This document shows, in pieces, positions 1 through 7,876 of a stretch of 13,252 nt of DNA (its first letter is position 1; each line of letters begins with the position of its first letter). The position numbers and the translations under genes are program-made. The notes beneath the pieces are model-generated. The model saw nothing but the letters and a program-made list of their open reading frames with translations, searched no databases and was not told the DNA's origin. The stretch is from Psychrilyobacter sp. (GTDB lineage Bacteria; Fusobacteriota; Fusobacteriia; Fusobacteriales; Fusobacteriaceae), in the NCBI GenBank assembly GCA_030621995.1, contig JAUXGP010000018.1, positions 1 through 13,252 of the forward strand, in the 5' to 3' direction.

Positions 1-749
1 TGAAACTCTTTTTTAAGGTAGTTTCCCTGGATAAAGATACTTCCTCTGAGATTGCCAGACAGCTTAAGGGCATCTTCTTCATTGGAGGAGAAGGTATTGT
101 TGAACTGAAACCCCTGTGAAGCCAAAGAGGTATCCAATGCACCGGTTTTTGTATTGATTTTAGTTTTTATATCAACGAGACCACTCCCTAAAATATTCAG
201 ACTTGCAGAAAGATCCAGCTCATTGTTTTCATAGATGAAATCAGGGACCTTGAGAGTTATTGTATTCATTGACTTCAATATTCCCCTGGGTCTTATGAAA
301 GTCAGATTTTCTACAGCAATATTTTTAATTTCCACCTCCCTTATGAACCCCTGTAAAGATGTATCCGGATTTGCTTCTCCTGTTTGTGGAAAGGCTTCTT
401 TATTTACTTCCGAGTTATTCCCCAAATAAATAAGGTTCAGAGTGGGTTCGATGAGACGAATCTCCCTTATGGAGAGTTTTCTTCCAAAAAGTTTAAGAGG
501 ATCGGTATTTATCTTTATGGATTTGAGGAACAGCAGCGGTTCTTCTTCCCCGTTCCATATGGTCAGATTACGGGAGGAAAGAGTCCCCGTGAAAGGATTC
601 AACCAGAGGCTTCCCATACTTACCCTTCTATTTAAAGTATCTTCCAGGGATGAGGTGACAATTTCCTTTAAAATTAGGTTTGTACCTGCTATCAAAAGAA
701 ATATAAGTGCACCCAAAGATACCAGAATTATTTTATATATTTTTTTCAT
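1..749 (-). CDS. AsmA/DUF748-like envelope protein, N-terminal part (cut by window edge)
   Basis: The complement is open from an ATG at 749 to the left edge, giving at least 249 residues; the C-terminus lies outside the window. The start follows a strong AAGGAGG (756-762). Residues 4-25 form one hydrophobic segment after MKK, fitting a membrane anchor or uncleaved signal. After it come 'LEDTLNRRVSMGSLWLNP' and 'LSIREIRLIEPTLNL', the kind of opening seen in AsmA/DUF748/TamB-like proteins: an anchor, a short amphipathic stretch, then beta-rich repeats that in this superfamily act in the periplasm in envelope lipid homeostasis or assembly. That role is family knowledge; nothing here identifies a specific substrate. 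A -10-like TATAAT sits about 30 bases upstream. The gene is divergent from the DUF1893 operon. An AsmA-like protein implies an outer membrane. The family call is by pattern only and could be another beta-rich secreted protein. Confidence 0.6.
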   Translation of the reverse strand, partial: MKKIYKIILVSLGALIFLLIAGTNLILKEIVTSSLEDTLNRRVSMGSLWLNPFTGTLSSRNLTIWNGEEEPLLFLKSIKINTDPLKLFGRKLSIREIRLIEPTLNLIYLGNNSEVNKEAFPQTGEANPDTSLQGFIREVEIKNIAVENLTFIRPRGILKSMNTITLKVPDFIYENNELDLSASLNILGSGLVDIKTKINTKTGALDTSLASQGFQFNNTFSSNEEDALKLSGNLRGSIFIQGNYLKKEF

Positions 750-777
750 GACTAGCCTCCTTAAAAAAAGATCCTTT

Positions 778-783
778 ATTATA
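778..783 (-). promoter_or_regulatory. -10-like element for the AsmA/DUF748-like gene
   Basis: The complement reads TATAAT, a perfect -10 consensus, 28 bases before the ATG at 749 and upstream of the Shine-Dalgarno. No convincing -35 hexamer lies 16-18 bases further upstream, so this is tentative. Confidence 0.3.
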
Positions 784-846
784 ATTTAGGGAAAAAATTG
801 TTTTCTCCTGCCTTTTTTAAATGTTAAATTAAATTTTAATTTTTTT

Positions 847-936
847 GAAACCGCGAATGTAGCGAATAAAACGTAATTGAAATCTGTATATACTTTAGTA
901 TCTATGTTTTATGTGTTCATCGGCGGCTGAATATAA
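847..936 (-). repeat. Probable decayed copy of a dispersed intergenic repeat (GCGAAT / GTTCATC...GGCTGAAT type)
   Basis: The 292-base gap between the divergent AsmA-like and DUF1893 genes holds no ORF worth calling. Within it lies a stretch unlike the AT-rich surroundings. On the + strand it begins GAAACCGCGAATGTAGCGAAT, with GCGAAT repeated 9 bases apart, passes through ATCTGTATATAC, and ends GTGTTCATCGGCGGCTGAAT. From memory this order resembles a widespread non-coding repeat of the form 'accgcgaat..acgcgaat ... atctgtgt ... gttcatctgtggctga' found between genes in many bacterial phyla. Several positions differ from that form, so this would be a degenerate copy. The strand is arbitrary. The match is recalled, not searched. 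Confidence 0.4.
877..904 (+). promoter_or_regulatory. Weak candidate promoter for the DUF1893-AKR operon
   Basis: TTGAAA (877-882) is followed after 16 bases by TATCTA (899-904), about 140 bases before the first gene. It lies inside the putative repeat, which lowers confidence. An alternative -10, TATAAA at 987-992, is nearer the gene but lacks a -35. Confidence 0.2.
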
Positions 937-1041
937 TGATTATTAAATTTTAAAGAAAATTAAAATGAAAAATATCAGATCCACAGTATAAATTAGGCAG
1001 CGGAAATTTTTTGTTTCATACGAAAAATTAATGGAGGTGCC

Positions 1042-1467
1042 ATGGATATCGAAAGAGCCAGAAAACTCATAGAAAAATCCAATACAGTCTTTGCAGCAGT
1101 AAAAGATGGAAAGGTAATCTTTGCCTCAGAGGAAAGGGGAATAAAACCCGCTCTGGAATTTTTCCTCCTTGGAAAAGAAACTACCAAAGGAAGCTCTGCA
1201 GCCGACAGGGTAATTGGAAAAGGGGCGGTCATGCTCCTTTCTCTCTGCTGCTGTAAGGAGTTATATGGAGGTGTCGTCTCCCAGGATGCCCTCGCCTCTT
1301 TGAAGAAGATGGGACAGACTGTCCTGTGGAAGACTGTGGTTCCCCATATAATAAATCGCAGAGGAGATGGCAGATGCCCGGTGGAGAAACTGCTCTTAAA
1401 TACAGAAGATCCCCGGGAGGGGCTGGATATTATAAAAAAATTTTTGATGAAGTCAGGAGGTAAGTGA
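1042..1467 (+). CDS. DUF1893 domain protein (TM1506-like, deaminase-like fold)
   Basis: This 141-residue protein matches the DUF1893 family in length and layout. An N-terminal helix is followed by a strand pair ('NTVFAAVKDGKVIFASEERG', residues 14-33), a helix carrying 'ADRVIGKGAVMLLSLC' (about 68-83), and the C-terminal 'CPVEKLLLNTEDP' (about 111-123), typical of the family. Thermotoga TM1506 is the structural reference and has a cytidine-deaminase-like fold. The classic deaminase zinc motifs (HAE, PCxxC) are not visible, so deaminase activity is not supported. The ATG is preceded by GGAGGTG. The stop TGA (1465-1467) directly abuts the next ATG at 1468, whose GGAGG lies inside this gene, so the two genes are translationally adjacent. 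Its biochemical role is unknown; adjacency to an iron-sulfur aldo/keto reductase gives only a loose redox context. Confidence 0.8.
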   Translation: MDIERARKLIEKSNTVFAAVKDGKVIFASEERGIKPALEFFLLGKETTKGSSAADRVIGKGAVMLLSLCCCKELYGGVVSQDALASLKKMGQTVLWKTVVPHIINRRGDGRCPVEKLLLNTEDPREGLDIIKKFLMKSGGK

Positions 1468-2601
1468 ATGAAGTACAGGAAGATGCCAAAAATAGGAGAA
1501 GAGATCTCTATCTTAGGTTTTGGGTGTATGAGATTTCCCTTGAGGGAGGACGGATCCATCTATGAGGAACTTTCGGAAAGGATGATGGACTACGCCATCG
1601 AAAGGGGAGTAAACTACATAGATACAGCCTGGCCCTATCACGAGGGGGAGAGCGAACCCTTTGTAGGAAGGTTTTTAGAAAAATATGGTCACAGAGACAG
1701 GGTGAACTTGGCCACCAAACTTCCCTCGTGGCTCATAGAAAAAAGAGAGGATATGGACTACTATCTGGATGAGCAGTTGAAAAGGCTGAGGACGAACCAT
1801 ATTGATTATTATCTGGTTCACGCCCTCAATAAAAACAGGTGGGAACAACTCAAGAAATGCGGTATCTTTGATTTTTTGTCAGCCGTCAAAGAAGACGGAA
1901 GGGTAAGGAATGTGGGGTTTTCCTTCCACGATGACCTCTCTACTTTTAAGGAGATAGTCGATTCCTATAACTGGAATTTTTGTCAGATTCAATATAACTA
2001 TATGGACACAGAGTTCCAGGCAGGAAAAAAGGGGCTTCTCTATGCTGCTGAAAAGGGACTGGGTGTAATCGTTATGGAACCCCTGAGAGGCGGCAAGATA
2101 GCAGGGAGGATTCCTCCAGAGGTCCAGAGGCTCCTGGACTCCCAGAAAAAGGACTACTCTCCTGTAGAATGGGCCCTCAGGTGGGTGTGGGATCATCCCC
2201 AGGTAACTTTACTTTTGAGCGGCATGACTGCCCTGGAACATGTTGTGGAAAATGCAGAGGTGGCGTCCAAAGCCGAATCTTCTTCCCTCACAGAGAAAGA
2301 AAAATCCGTCATTAAAGAAATCCGGGATATATACAGAACCAGGATGAAAATTCTATGCACCGACTGCAAATACTGTCTTCCCTGTCCCGCCGGTGTAAAT
2401 ATTCCCAGAGTTTTCCAGCTATATAACGATGCCTTTATCTTTGATGATATGGAAGCTGCCAGAAGAGATTATAATATGTTTTTGAAGGAGGATGAGAAGG
2501 CTCACAACTGCATTGAATGCGGAAAGTGCGAGAACCTCTGTCCCCAGAAGATTTCCATAATAGAAAAGCTGGCTCAGGCTGTAAAAGCCTTTGAAGAATA
2601 G
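1468..2601 (+). CDS. Aldo/keto reductase with C-terminal two-[4Fe-4S] domain
   Basis: The 377-residue protein joins an aldo/keto reductase barrel to a ferredoxin-like tail, the architecture of the 'predicted oxidoreductase of the aldo/keto reductase family' (COG1453). The barrel shows 'GFGCMRFPL' (17-25) and the catalytic tetrad in order: Asp52 in YIDTA, Tyr57 in PYHEGESE, Lys84 in ATKLPSW and His118 in YLVHAL. 'IQYNYMD' (174-180) and 'VMEPLRGGK' (202-210) are further family landmarks. The tail has CxxCxxCxxCP (Cys297, 300, 303, 306) and CxxCxxCxxxCP (Cys348, 351, 354, 358), fitting two [4Fe-4S] clusters. The last cysteine of each set precedes proline, as in helical alpha-ferredoxin domains. 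A cytosolic NAD(P)H-dependent carbonyl reductase that exchanges electrons with ferredoxin or flavin is plausible; the physiological substrate is unknown. It lies between DUF1893, with no gap, and a membrane protein 11 bases downstream. Confidence 0.9.
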   Translation: MKYRKMPKIGEEISILGFGCMRFPLREDGSIYEELSERMMDYAIERGVNYIDTAWPYHEGESEPFVGRFLEKYGHRDRVNLATKLPSWLIEKREDMDYYLDEQLKRLRTNHIDYYLVHALNKNRWEQLKKCGIFDFLSAVKEDGRVRNVGFSFHDDLSTFKEIVDSYNWNFCQIQYNYMDTEFQAGKKGLLYAAEKGLGVIVMEPLRGGKIAGRIPPEVQRLLDSQKKDYSPVEWALRWVWDHPQVTLLLSGMTALEHVVENAEVASKAESSSLTEKEKSVIKEIRDIYRTRMKILCTDCKYCLPCPAGVNIPRVFQLYNDAFIFDDMEAARRDYNMFLKEDEKAHNCIECGKCENLCPQKISIIEKLAQAVKAFEE

Positions 2602-2612
2602 GAGGGATTTTT

Positions 2613-3119
2613 ATGAATGTAAGAAATTTTGAAGTTTCCAAGAGGGAAAGACTGACCTTTGCACTCTTTATGACCTTTTCACTGGCAGTTCCCTACCTCT
2701 TTCATCTGGCGGGACTTAAGGGGACTGTTTTTCTTCCAATATTTTTAGGAGTTATTCTGGCTTCTCAGTACCTTAAACCTATGGGAGTTATGGGAATAGC
2801 ACTTCTTGCTCCCTTAGCTAACCATGTTTTTACGGGGATGCCCCTTAGGACTCCTCTACCCATGCTTCAGCTCCTTACTTTGGAGGCAGCAGTTTTGGGT
2901 GCGGCTGCTCTCTATCTCAGAAGAAAAACTTCCAAGCCCCTCTTTAGAACAGGGGTTCCATTTTTATTGGGACGTATCTCATCTGTAATTTTAGTCTTCT
3001 TTTATCCTGGTCTATCCCTAGATCTCTGGATAAGGAACTTTATTTTGGGCGTTCCGGGGGTGATCCTCAACACAGCCTTGATTCTCGTGGTTCTCAGGCT
3101 TCTTCCAGCTAAAGAATAA
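2613..3119 (+). CDS. Six-helix membrane protein, ECF transporter S component-like
   Basis: This 168-residue protein is strongly hydrophobic, with about six predicted helices (near 13-33, 37-53, 57-73, 83-103, 112-131 and 138-163). It has a charged N-terminus (KRER at 10-13) and basic loops (LRRK at 102-105). Length and layout fit the substrate-binding S component of energy-coupling factor (ECF) vitamin transporters. The stretch 'LPIFLGVILASQYLKPMGVM' (41-60) followed by 'LLAPLANHVFTGMP' (64-77) resembles the S-component pattern in which a pore-lining helix is followed by a Gly/Pro-rich loop. No ATPase or EcfT gene is in the window, so it would rely on a shared module encoded elsewhere. The ligand cannot be told from the sequence. 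The start is supported by GGAGGG at 2601-2606, overlapping the upstream stop. It is probably the last gene of the operon, since a strong terminator follows. Another small integral membrane family is possible. Confidence 0.6.
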   Translation: MNVRNFEVSKRERLTFALFMTFSLAVPYLFHLAGLKGTVFLPIFLGVILASQYLKPMGVMGIALLAPLANHVFTGMPLRTPLPMLQLLTLEAAVLGAAALYLRRKTSKPLFRTGVPFLLGRISSVILVFFYPGLSLDLWIRNFILGVPGVILNTALILVVLRLLPAKE

Positions 3120-3141
3120 AATATTAGAGATCCGTAAACAA

Positions 3142-3173
3142 AAAAAAGCTGAGGCTGCTGCCTCAGCTTTTTT
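3142..3173 (+). terminator. Rho-independent terminator, probably bidirectional
   Basis: A perfect 8-bp stem GCTGAGGC / GCCTCAGC with a TGCT loop is flanked by an A-tract on the left and a T-tract on the right, extending the stem to 14 bp. It lies 23 bases after the membrane-protein stop. Because both flanks are homopolymeric, it can also stop leftward transcription from sbcC, which ends at 3299. Confidence 0.9.
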
Positions 3174-3298
3174 CTAAAAGTCAATAGATTCCTGTATTAA
3201 TAAAAAATTAAGCTTTTTCATTTGAAATGTCCAATTTTTTTGTATCCTTGTCTGATATGTTTAAATTTTCTTTATATTTTAAAAGAGCTTCTTATGGT

Positions 3299-6200
3299 CT
3301 AGCAGATAACCTCTGCCTTACTTCCCCTTACAGTTTTTTCTACCTTAATTTGGCTGGTTATTGTTTGCTTTAATTCATTGACATGGGAGATGATTCCCAC
3401 AGTTCGGCCGCTGCTTTTTAATTCCATCAAAATATCCATGGCTACAGACAGGGATTCCTCATCCAGCGTACCAAATCCTTCATCTATAAAGACTGAATCA
3501 AGCTTTATCCCACCATTTTGTGACTGTACCACATCGGATAATCCCAGAGCTAAAGCCATAGATGCTTTAAAGGTTTCACCACCAGAGAGAGTTTTAATAC
3601 TCCTCTCCTTTCCTGTATGGGAATCGAATATATTTACCTCCAATCCTGACCCGGCATTTCCTTTTTTACTGGTATCCAGCCTCATATGATATTGATTATT
3701 TGTCATTATTGTAAGTCTGTCATTGGCTCTGTCCAAGACATCCTGAAAATAAACGGCGAGAACATAGTTTTGAAAAGTTATATTATTTCTTTTTTCCCCG
3801 TATTTACCCACAGAGATCTCGTAGAGTTTATTAAAAATTTTATATTGTTTTTCTTTATCTTCTAATATTTTTCTGCTCTCCTCTAGCTTTTTTTCAGGTT
3901 TAATAAAACTATTTAGCTTAGTCTGTTCCCTGTTTATAAGTTTATCCAGTTCTTTAATCTCCTGGGTTAATAATTTACTTTTTTCATTTAACTCTCCTAA
4001 ATTTACTGCATCTAAATTTTTAAATTTTTCAGATTCAGAAATTATAGTTTTTTGTTTGATGATCTCCTCACTATAAGTGTTTATCTCCTCGTTGAGTAAA
4101 TCTATAGAAATATTAAGTATGGACTGATATTCATCTAAATCTTTAAAATTATTTCCTGCCAGAGTTTTATTCCATCTCTCTTCCTGAGACTCAAGAGTTT
4201 TAATCAATTTATCCATATTATTTTTAGTACTTTTTAGCTGAATATCTTGAGTTTTAATCTGTTCTTTTACAGTTTCGATATCTCTAACAATAGTTTTGAG
4301 TTTCTTACACCTGCTCTGTACATAACCTAATGTTTTTTCAAAATTTTCAATATCCAGATCATTTTCTTTGAACTTTTTCTTTATCTTTAAATTACTATCC
4401 ATGAAACCTTGCAGTTGAGAGTTTAAAACCTTTAACTTAGCAGAAAGTTCACTTTCTTTTTCAGTGGCTTGGATGATTTTATCGTTATTTTCGTTTTTGT
4501 TTAAAGTAGCTTCATCAAGCTTAGCCTGTGTAGATAAAGTTTCTAATTGGGTATTAAGATAAGAAATTTTATCTTCATATTCTCCTTTTAATTTTAACAG
4601 ACTAACTTTATTTTCAGGAAGATTATTCAGAGTAATTAATTCTAAAAATTTATTGTTCTCACATCCTAATTGATTTTTTAATGATAAGAGATTACCTTTA
4701 CAAAGATTTAGCTTTTCTTTACAAATTTCATACTCATCTTTATTTTTATTTAATTCTTTTTTGGTAGGAGCATCAGCTGGTTTTTCAGGGATATCCGGGT
4801 GATCTATAGAGCCGCAGACCATGCAGGGCTTCCCAGCTTCTAATTTTGTTGATAGATTATAAGCTTCATTTTGAATCCATATATTATGGAGTTTATTATA
4901 AATCACCAATTTTTCCTTTGTCATTTCTATTAGTCTATTTTCATCTGTTTTTAGTGATTTCATTTTATCTTCAATGGAAGAAATATCGTCTATCTTAGAT
5001 AAGATAGGAGTTAAAATAAGTTGTTTTTTTTCTAACAGGTCTTTATTATCATTAATTTTTTTACTTTCCTCCAACTCTTTTTTTAGAGTAGACTCAATGT
5101 GTTCAAAATTACATTTTTGAGAATTTAAATATTTAATACTTTTTTTGGTGTCACGAAGCCTCTTGGTTAATTTTTTTATCTCTTTATTCAAATTAATTAT
5201 CTCTTTCTCATGGAAGATAAAAACTTTTAGATCCTCTTCTAAAACACTCATCTTGCTTATAAGCTTAGATTTTTCCTCCAATTCATCTTTAAATTTATCG
5301 TGGCTGACAATATTTGCTTTAGATTTTTCCTCTAATTTTTCAAGGGTGTTTTTACCGGCAGAATACTCTGTTTTTCTAGATCCTAAATTTTTTCGAGAAT
5401 CTAAAAGAATTTCATATTCTCCATTTATCTTCATAGCCTCTTGGTTTCTCTTTATTTGATTTTTTTTATCGTCTATATCTTTATCTTGTTTTTGAAGGGT
5501 CAAAAGAACCTTCTCAGCGAAATTTAATTTTTTTATACCTTCATTGACAGTTTTAGATTCCTCTATCTTTTGAGTGAGGGTGACAATATCTAACTTAGAT
5601 TTTTTGTTTTGAATTTCCTCTATAGTGGCTTCTAAGGATAATTTATTGGATCTTATAATTGCCTTAAATTTCTCATAGTCCAGAACTTCACCTTTCAACA
5701 AATTTTTCCAATCTTCATCTTCTATCTCCAAAGTTCTCAAGGAAGCAAAGATATCTCCCTTATTTTTATAGATATTTTTTCTGATATTGTCTGATTTATC
5801 TTTTAATTTATAACTGACTTTTTCATAAATATCGGTATTAAAAATCTGTTTCAATATCTCTGATTTTTGGTTGGAATTGGACACAATAAATTCACTGAAG
5901 GAACCCTGGGCCAGCATAATTATTTTTTTAAATTGTTTATAGTCTAACTTTATGATATCTTCCTCGATGAATTTATCCACCTGAGTTTTATTGGTTTTTA
6001 TCTTATCTTTAAATTCAATCTCCACACTCTCACTTTTTTTCGAAGATTTACCATTTCTGTTGATATATTCATATGCGGGAGTTCTCATCACCCGGTATTC
6101 GATACCATCCAGGTCAAATGTATACTCTACATAGGCTTTAGATTTTTCCTTGTCGTCGATATAGTCACAGATGATACCATTTTTTTTCTCATTATCATCA

Positions 6201-6373
6201 AAATTTGCCTTGCCGAATAAGGCATATGTAATCCCGTCAAATATAGATGTTTTTCCTGCCCCTGTAGCCCCGGTGATAAGAAATAACCCCTCCTCATTGA
6301 GTTTTGAAAAATCAAGGTTAATTTCACTGGCATAGGGACCGATTCCTGACATCTTAAGCCTAATAGGTCTCAT
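3299..6373 (-). CDS. sbcC: Exonuclease SbcCD subunit C (Rad50-like ATPase)
   Basis: This is a 1024-residue SMC/Rad50-type ATPase, of normal length for SbcC. The N-terminal half-ATPase carries Walker A GATGAGKTS (35-43) and the Q-loop region 'IMLAQGSF' (152-159). Long lysine/glutamate-rich coiled coils follow on both sides of a zinc hook CMVC (Cys517-Cys520), near the middle as expected. The C-terminal half has the ABC signature LSGGE (929-933), Walker B ending in Asp964-Glu965 ('SVFIDEGFGTLDEE') and the H-loop 'ISHV' (995-998). With SbcD it forms a complex that cleaves hairpins, blocked ends and palindromic DNA. The ATG at 6373 shares its A with the stop of sbcD (TAATG) and is preceded by AAGGAGGTGG, so the subunits are translationally coupled. 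Its AT-rich coding sequence contrasts with the left block. Confidence 0.97.
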   Translation of the reverse strand: MRPIRLKMSGIGPYASEINLDFSKLNEEGLFLITGATGAGKTSIFDGITYALFGKANFDDNEKKNGIICDYIDDKEKSKAYVEYTFDLDGIEYRVMRTPAYEYINRNGKSSKKSESVEIEFKDKIKTNKTQVDKFIEEDIIKLDYKQFKKIIMLAQGSFSEFIVSNSNQKSEILKQIFNTDIYEKVSYKLKDKSDNIRKNIYKNKGDIFASLRTLEIEDEDWKNLLKGEVLDYEKFKAIIRSNKLSLEATIEEIQNKKSKLDIVTLTQKIEESKTVNEGIKKLNFAEKVLLTLQKQDKDIDDKKNQIKRNQEAMKINGEYEILLDSRKNLGSRKTEYSAGKNTLEKLEEKSKANIVSHDKFKDELEEKSKLISKMSVLEEDLKVFIFHEKEIINLNKEIKKLTKRLRDTKKSIKYLNSQKCNFEHIESTLKKELEESKKINDNKDLLEKKQLILTPILSKIDDISSIEDKMKSLKTDENRLIEMTKEKLVIYNKLHNIWIQNEAYNLSTKLEAGKPCMVCGSIDHPDIPEKPADAPTKKELNKNKDEYEICKEKLNLCKGNLLSLKNQLGCENNKFLELITLNNLPENKVSLLKLKGEYEDKISYLNTQLETLSTQAKLDEATLNKNENNDKIIQATEKESELSAKLKVLNSQLQGFMDSNLKIKKKFKENDLDIENFEKTLGYVQSRCKKLKTIVRDIETVKEQIKTQDIQLKSTKNNMDKLIKTLESQEERWNKTLAGNNFKDLDEYQSILNISIDLLNEEINTYSEEIIKQKTIISESEKFKNLDAVNLGELNEKSKLLTQEIKELDKLINREQTKLNSFIKPEKKLEESRKILEDKEKQYKIFNKLYEISVGKYGEKRNNITFQNYVLAVYFQDVLDRANDRLTIMTNNQYHMRLDTSKKGNAGSGLEVNIFDSHTGKERSIKTLSGGETFKASMALALGLSDVVQSQNGGIKLDSVFIDEGFGTLDEESLSVAMDILMELKSSGRTVGIISHVNELKQTITSQIKVEKTVRGSKAEVIC

Positions 6374-7524
6374 TAATGAGCCACCTCCTTAATTTCATTG
6401 ATGACGACTCTTAATTGTTTCATCTCTTCCTCATCTATTTCAATTCCTACACTGGCGGCTAAATCTACAAAAAGTTCATCAGCCGGGATCTTATCGATTC
6501 CCTTGGAGCTGTGATCTTTATCTATGGAATCTGCAGTAGGGATCTCTATTCCAAGCTCCATGATCTGAGAATATTTACTTCTTAATTTATTCATGGCATC
6601 CAATACACTTTCAGTGAGGGTTATCTTTAGATATGCATCACTGTCTATTTCAGCCTCCATAATTTCATTGAAAGTACCTTTTAATTCGATCATGGGATAT
6701 TTGTCTTTTATCTCAACCTGCTCCAGGTCAAATTTATTCTTCTCAATATCTATGATGGTCAATGATTTTTTTTGATTTTTTTCAGAAAAAGAATATTTTA
6801 TAGGAGAGCCGGCATATCTTACCCTTTCACTTTTAACCTTTCGATTGCCGTGGAGATGACCCAGAGCTGTATAATCAAAATCTAAAAAATATTTTTCAGC
6901 GACAGATTCCTTTCCTCCTATAGCCAGTACTTTCACAGATTCTTCCCTTTCGATCTTTTTTTCATCATCCCCGCTGCCAATGACGAACCCGTGGTAGAGA
7001 GCTATGTTTATCTTGTTTTTATCCAAATTTTTAACAGCCTCACCTGTAATAAATTTCATAGTATTATCGTAGGTAGAGATCGCCAGGTTTCTTTCCTTTA
7101 TGACTGTTTCAAATTTTTTCCTTATTGCAGATGGAGTAACAAAGGGCATCAGGTAAAAATCAAAGTCATCTATACTTATTTTATTTACCAGTTCTTTATA
7201 TTCTCCTAGAATATGAAGCCCCTGTTTAGCCAGAATACCCCTTGAAAAATCCAGTCTGGCAGGGCTGTCATGATTACCACTGATGGCAATGACATTGACA
7301 CATAATATATTGATTAGATGAGATAAAAAATCATCTAATAGCTGGATAGACTCTTCAGAGGGGACAGATCTATCGTAGATATCCCCTGCAATTAAAACAG
7401 TCTCTATTTTTTTTTCTGAAATCACACTGTATATCTGTTCAAAAATATCCCTTTGATTTTCAATCATAGAATATCCGTTGACCTTTTTTCCGATGTGAAG
7501 ATCACCCAGGTGCATTATTTTCAT
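6373..7524 (-). CDS. sbcD: Exonuclease SbcCD subunit D (Mre11-like nuclease)
   Basis: From ATG 7524 this gives 383 residues, in the SbcD range. The reading frame stays open 60 bases further upstream, but this ATG is chosen because AGGGGAGGT ends three bases before it and the family starts with 'MKIMHLGDLHIGK'. Calcineurin-like metallophosphoesterase motifs appear in order: Asp8 and His10 (GDLHIG), Asp48 (GDIYDR), Asn84-His85 (GNHDSPARL), His178 (YHGF) and His223/His225 (GHLHG). These are the metal ligands and catalytic His of Mre11/SbcD nucleases. The C-terminal 150 residues form the usual capping and SbcC-binding region and are poorly conserved. It is the first gene of the sbcDC pair, with its own upstream promoter candidate and a terminator just beyond, so it is probably transcribed separately from the small gene upstream. 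Confidence 0.97.
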   Translation of the reverse strand: MKIMHLGDLHIGKKVNGYSMIENQRDIFEQIYSVISEKKIETVLIAGDIYDRSVPSEESIQLLDDFLSHLINILCVNVIAISGNHDSPARLDFSRGILAKQGLHILGEYKELVNKISIDDFDFYLMPFVTPSAIRKKFETVIKERNLAISTYDNTMKFITGEAVKNLDKNKINIALYHGFVIGSGDDEKKIEREESVKVLAIGGKESVAEKYFLDFDYTALGHLHGNRKVKSERVRYAGSPIKYSFSEKNQKKSLTIIDIEKNKFDLEQVEIKDKYPMIELKGTFNEIMEAEIDSDAYLKITLTESVLDAMNKLRSKYSQIMELGIEIPTADSIDKDHSSKGIDKIPADELFVDLAASVGIEIDEEEMKQLRVVINEIKEVAH

Positions 7525-7555
7525 CTTACCTCCCCTAACATCTATTGTTAAGTTA

Positions 7556-7584
7556 ATAATAACAATAAAAAAATTAAAAAACAA
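7556..7584 (-). promoter_or_regulatory. Candidate sbcDC promoter
   Basis: On the complement, TTGTTT (7584-7579) is followed after 17 bases by TATTAT (7561-7556), about 32 bases before the sbcD ATG. The -10 matches consensus at five of six positions; the -35 is weak. It lies between the upstream terminator and the sbcD Shine-Dalgarno, where a promoter is needed. Confidence 0.45.
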
Positions 7585-7612
7585 GGGATAAGGTTATCTG
7601 TAAATATGGGAT

Positions 7613-7643
7613 AAAAAAAATCTCCCCCATGGGAAGATTTTTT
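7613..7643 (-). terminator. Rho-independent terminator after the small charged-protein gene
   Basis: On the complement, AAAAAATCTTCCC, loop ATG, then GGGGAGATTTTTT forms a 13-bp stem with one G-T wobble, followed by more T residues. It begins six bases after the stop codon of the small gene and separates it from sbcDC. Confidence 0.85.
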
Positions 7644-7648
7644 GCTGC

Positions 7649-7876
7649 CTATTTAGATTCAGGTTTTTCATCCTTTTTATCTTTTTTGTCTGGATCAAAT
7701 GCTTCAATTAATTTTTCATATTCAAACTTGTTGGCAATATCATCTTCCTCATGAAACTTCTTTAAATCATCCATGGGAATTCCGGTTTTCTTAGAGATAT
7801 TTTCCATAGAATGTTTCTCAATTTCAAGTAGATGCTTTATATAAGCGACAAATTTTTCATGATAATGTTTAGACAT
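7649..7876 (-). CDS. Small charged protein of unknown function, possible helix-turn-helix
   Basis: From ATG 7876 the product is 75 residues. A GTG nine bases upstream (7885) is in frame, but it lies inside the Shine-Dalgarno-like AGGGGTG, so the ATG is preferred. The N-terminal half is histidine-rich ('SKHYHEKFVAYIKHLLEIEKH'-like, residues 2-22). It is followed by 'ISKKTGIPMDDLKKFHEE' (about 26-43), which has the spacing of a short helix-turn-helix ('xxxKTGIPxxxLxxF') like that in transposase-type or regulator DNA-binding segments. The tail from about residue 61 is almost entirely Lys, Asp and Glu with one Pro, probably disordered. I recognise no named family. It has its own terminator and sits between sbcDC and yjdM on the same strand, but apparently not in one transcript with either. 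DNA binding is an inference from the pattern only. Confidence 0.7.
   Translation of the reverse strand: MSKHYHEKFVAYIKHLLEIEKHSMENISKKTGIPMDDLKKFHEEDDIANKFEYEKLIEAFDPDKKDKKDEKPESK

Noticed and set aside
235..789. Overlapping rightward ORFs of 64-115 codons at the left end
   Set aside because: They are antisense to a continuous leftward frame with a strong ribosome binding site and an AsmA-like N-terminus; they lack ribosome binding sites and recognisable motifs.
993..1559. A 188-codon leftward ORF over the DUF1893 gene
   Set aside because: It is the complement of a recognised family gene and has low-complexity Ser/Pro/Phe-rich composition typical of an antisense frame.
7525..7584. N-terminal extension of sbcD by 20 residues
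   Set aside because: The extension covers the promoter candidate and the Shine-Dalgarno of the internal ATG at 7524, and SbcD proteins start at the metal-binding 'GDLH' region.
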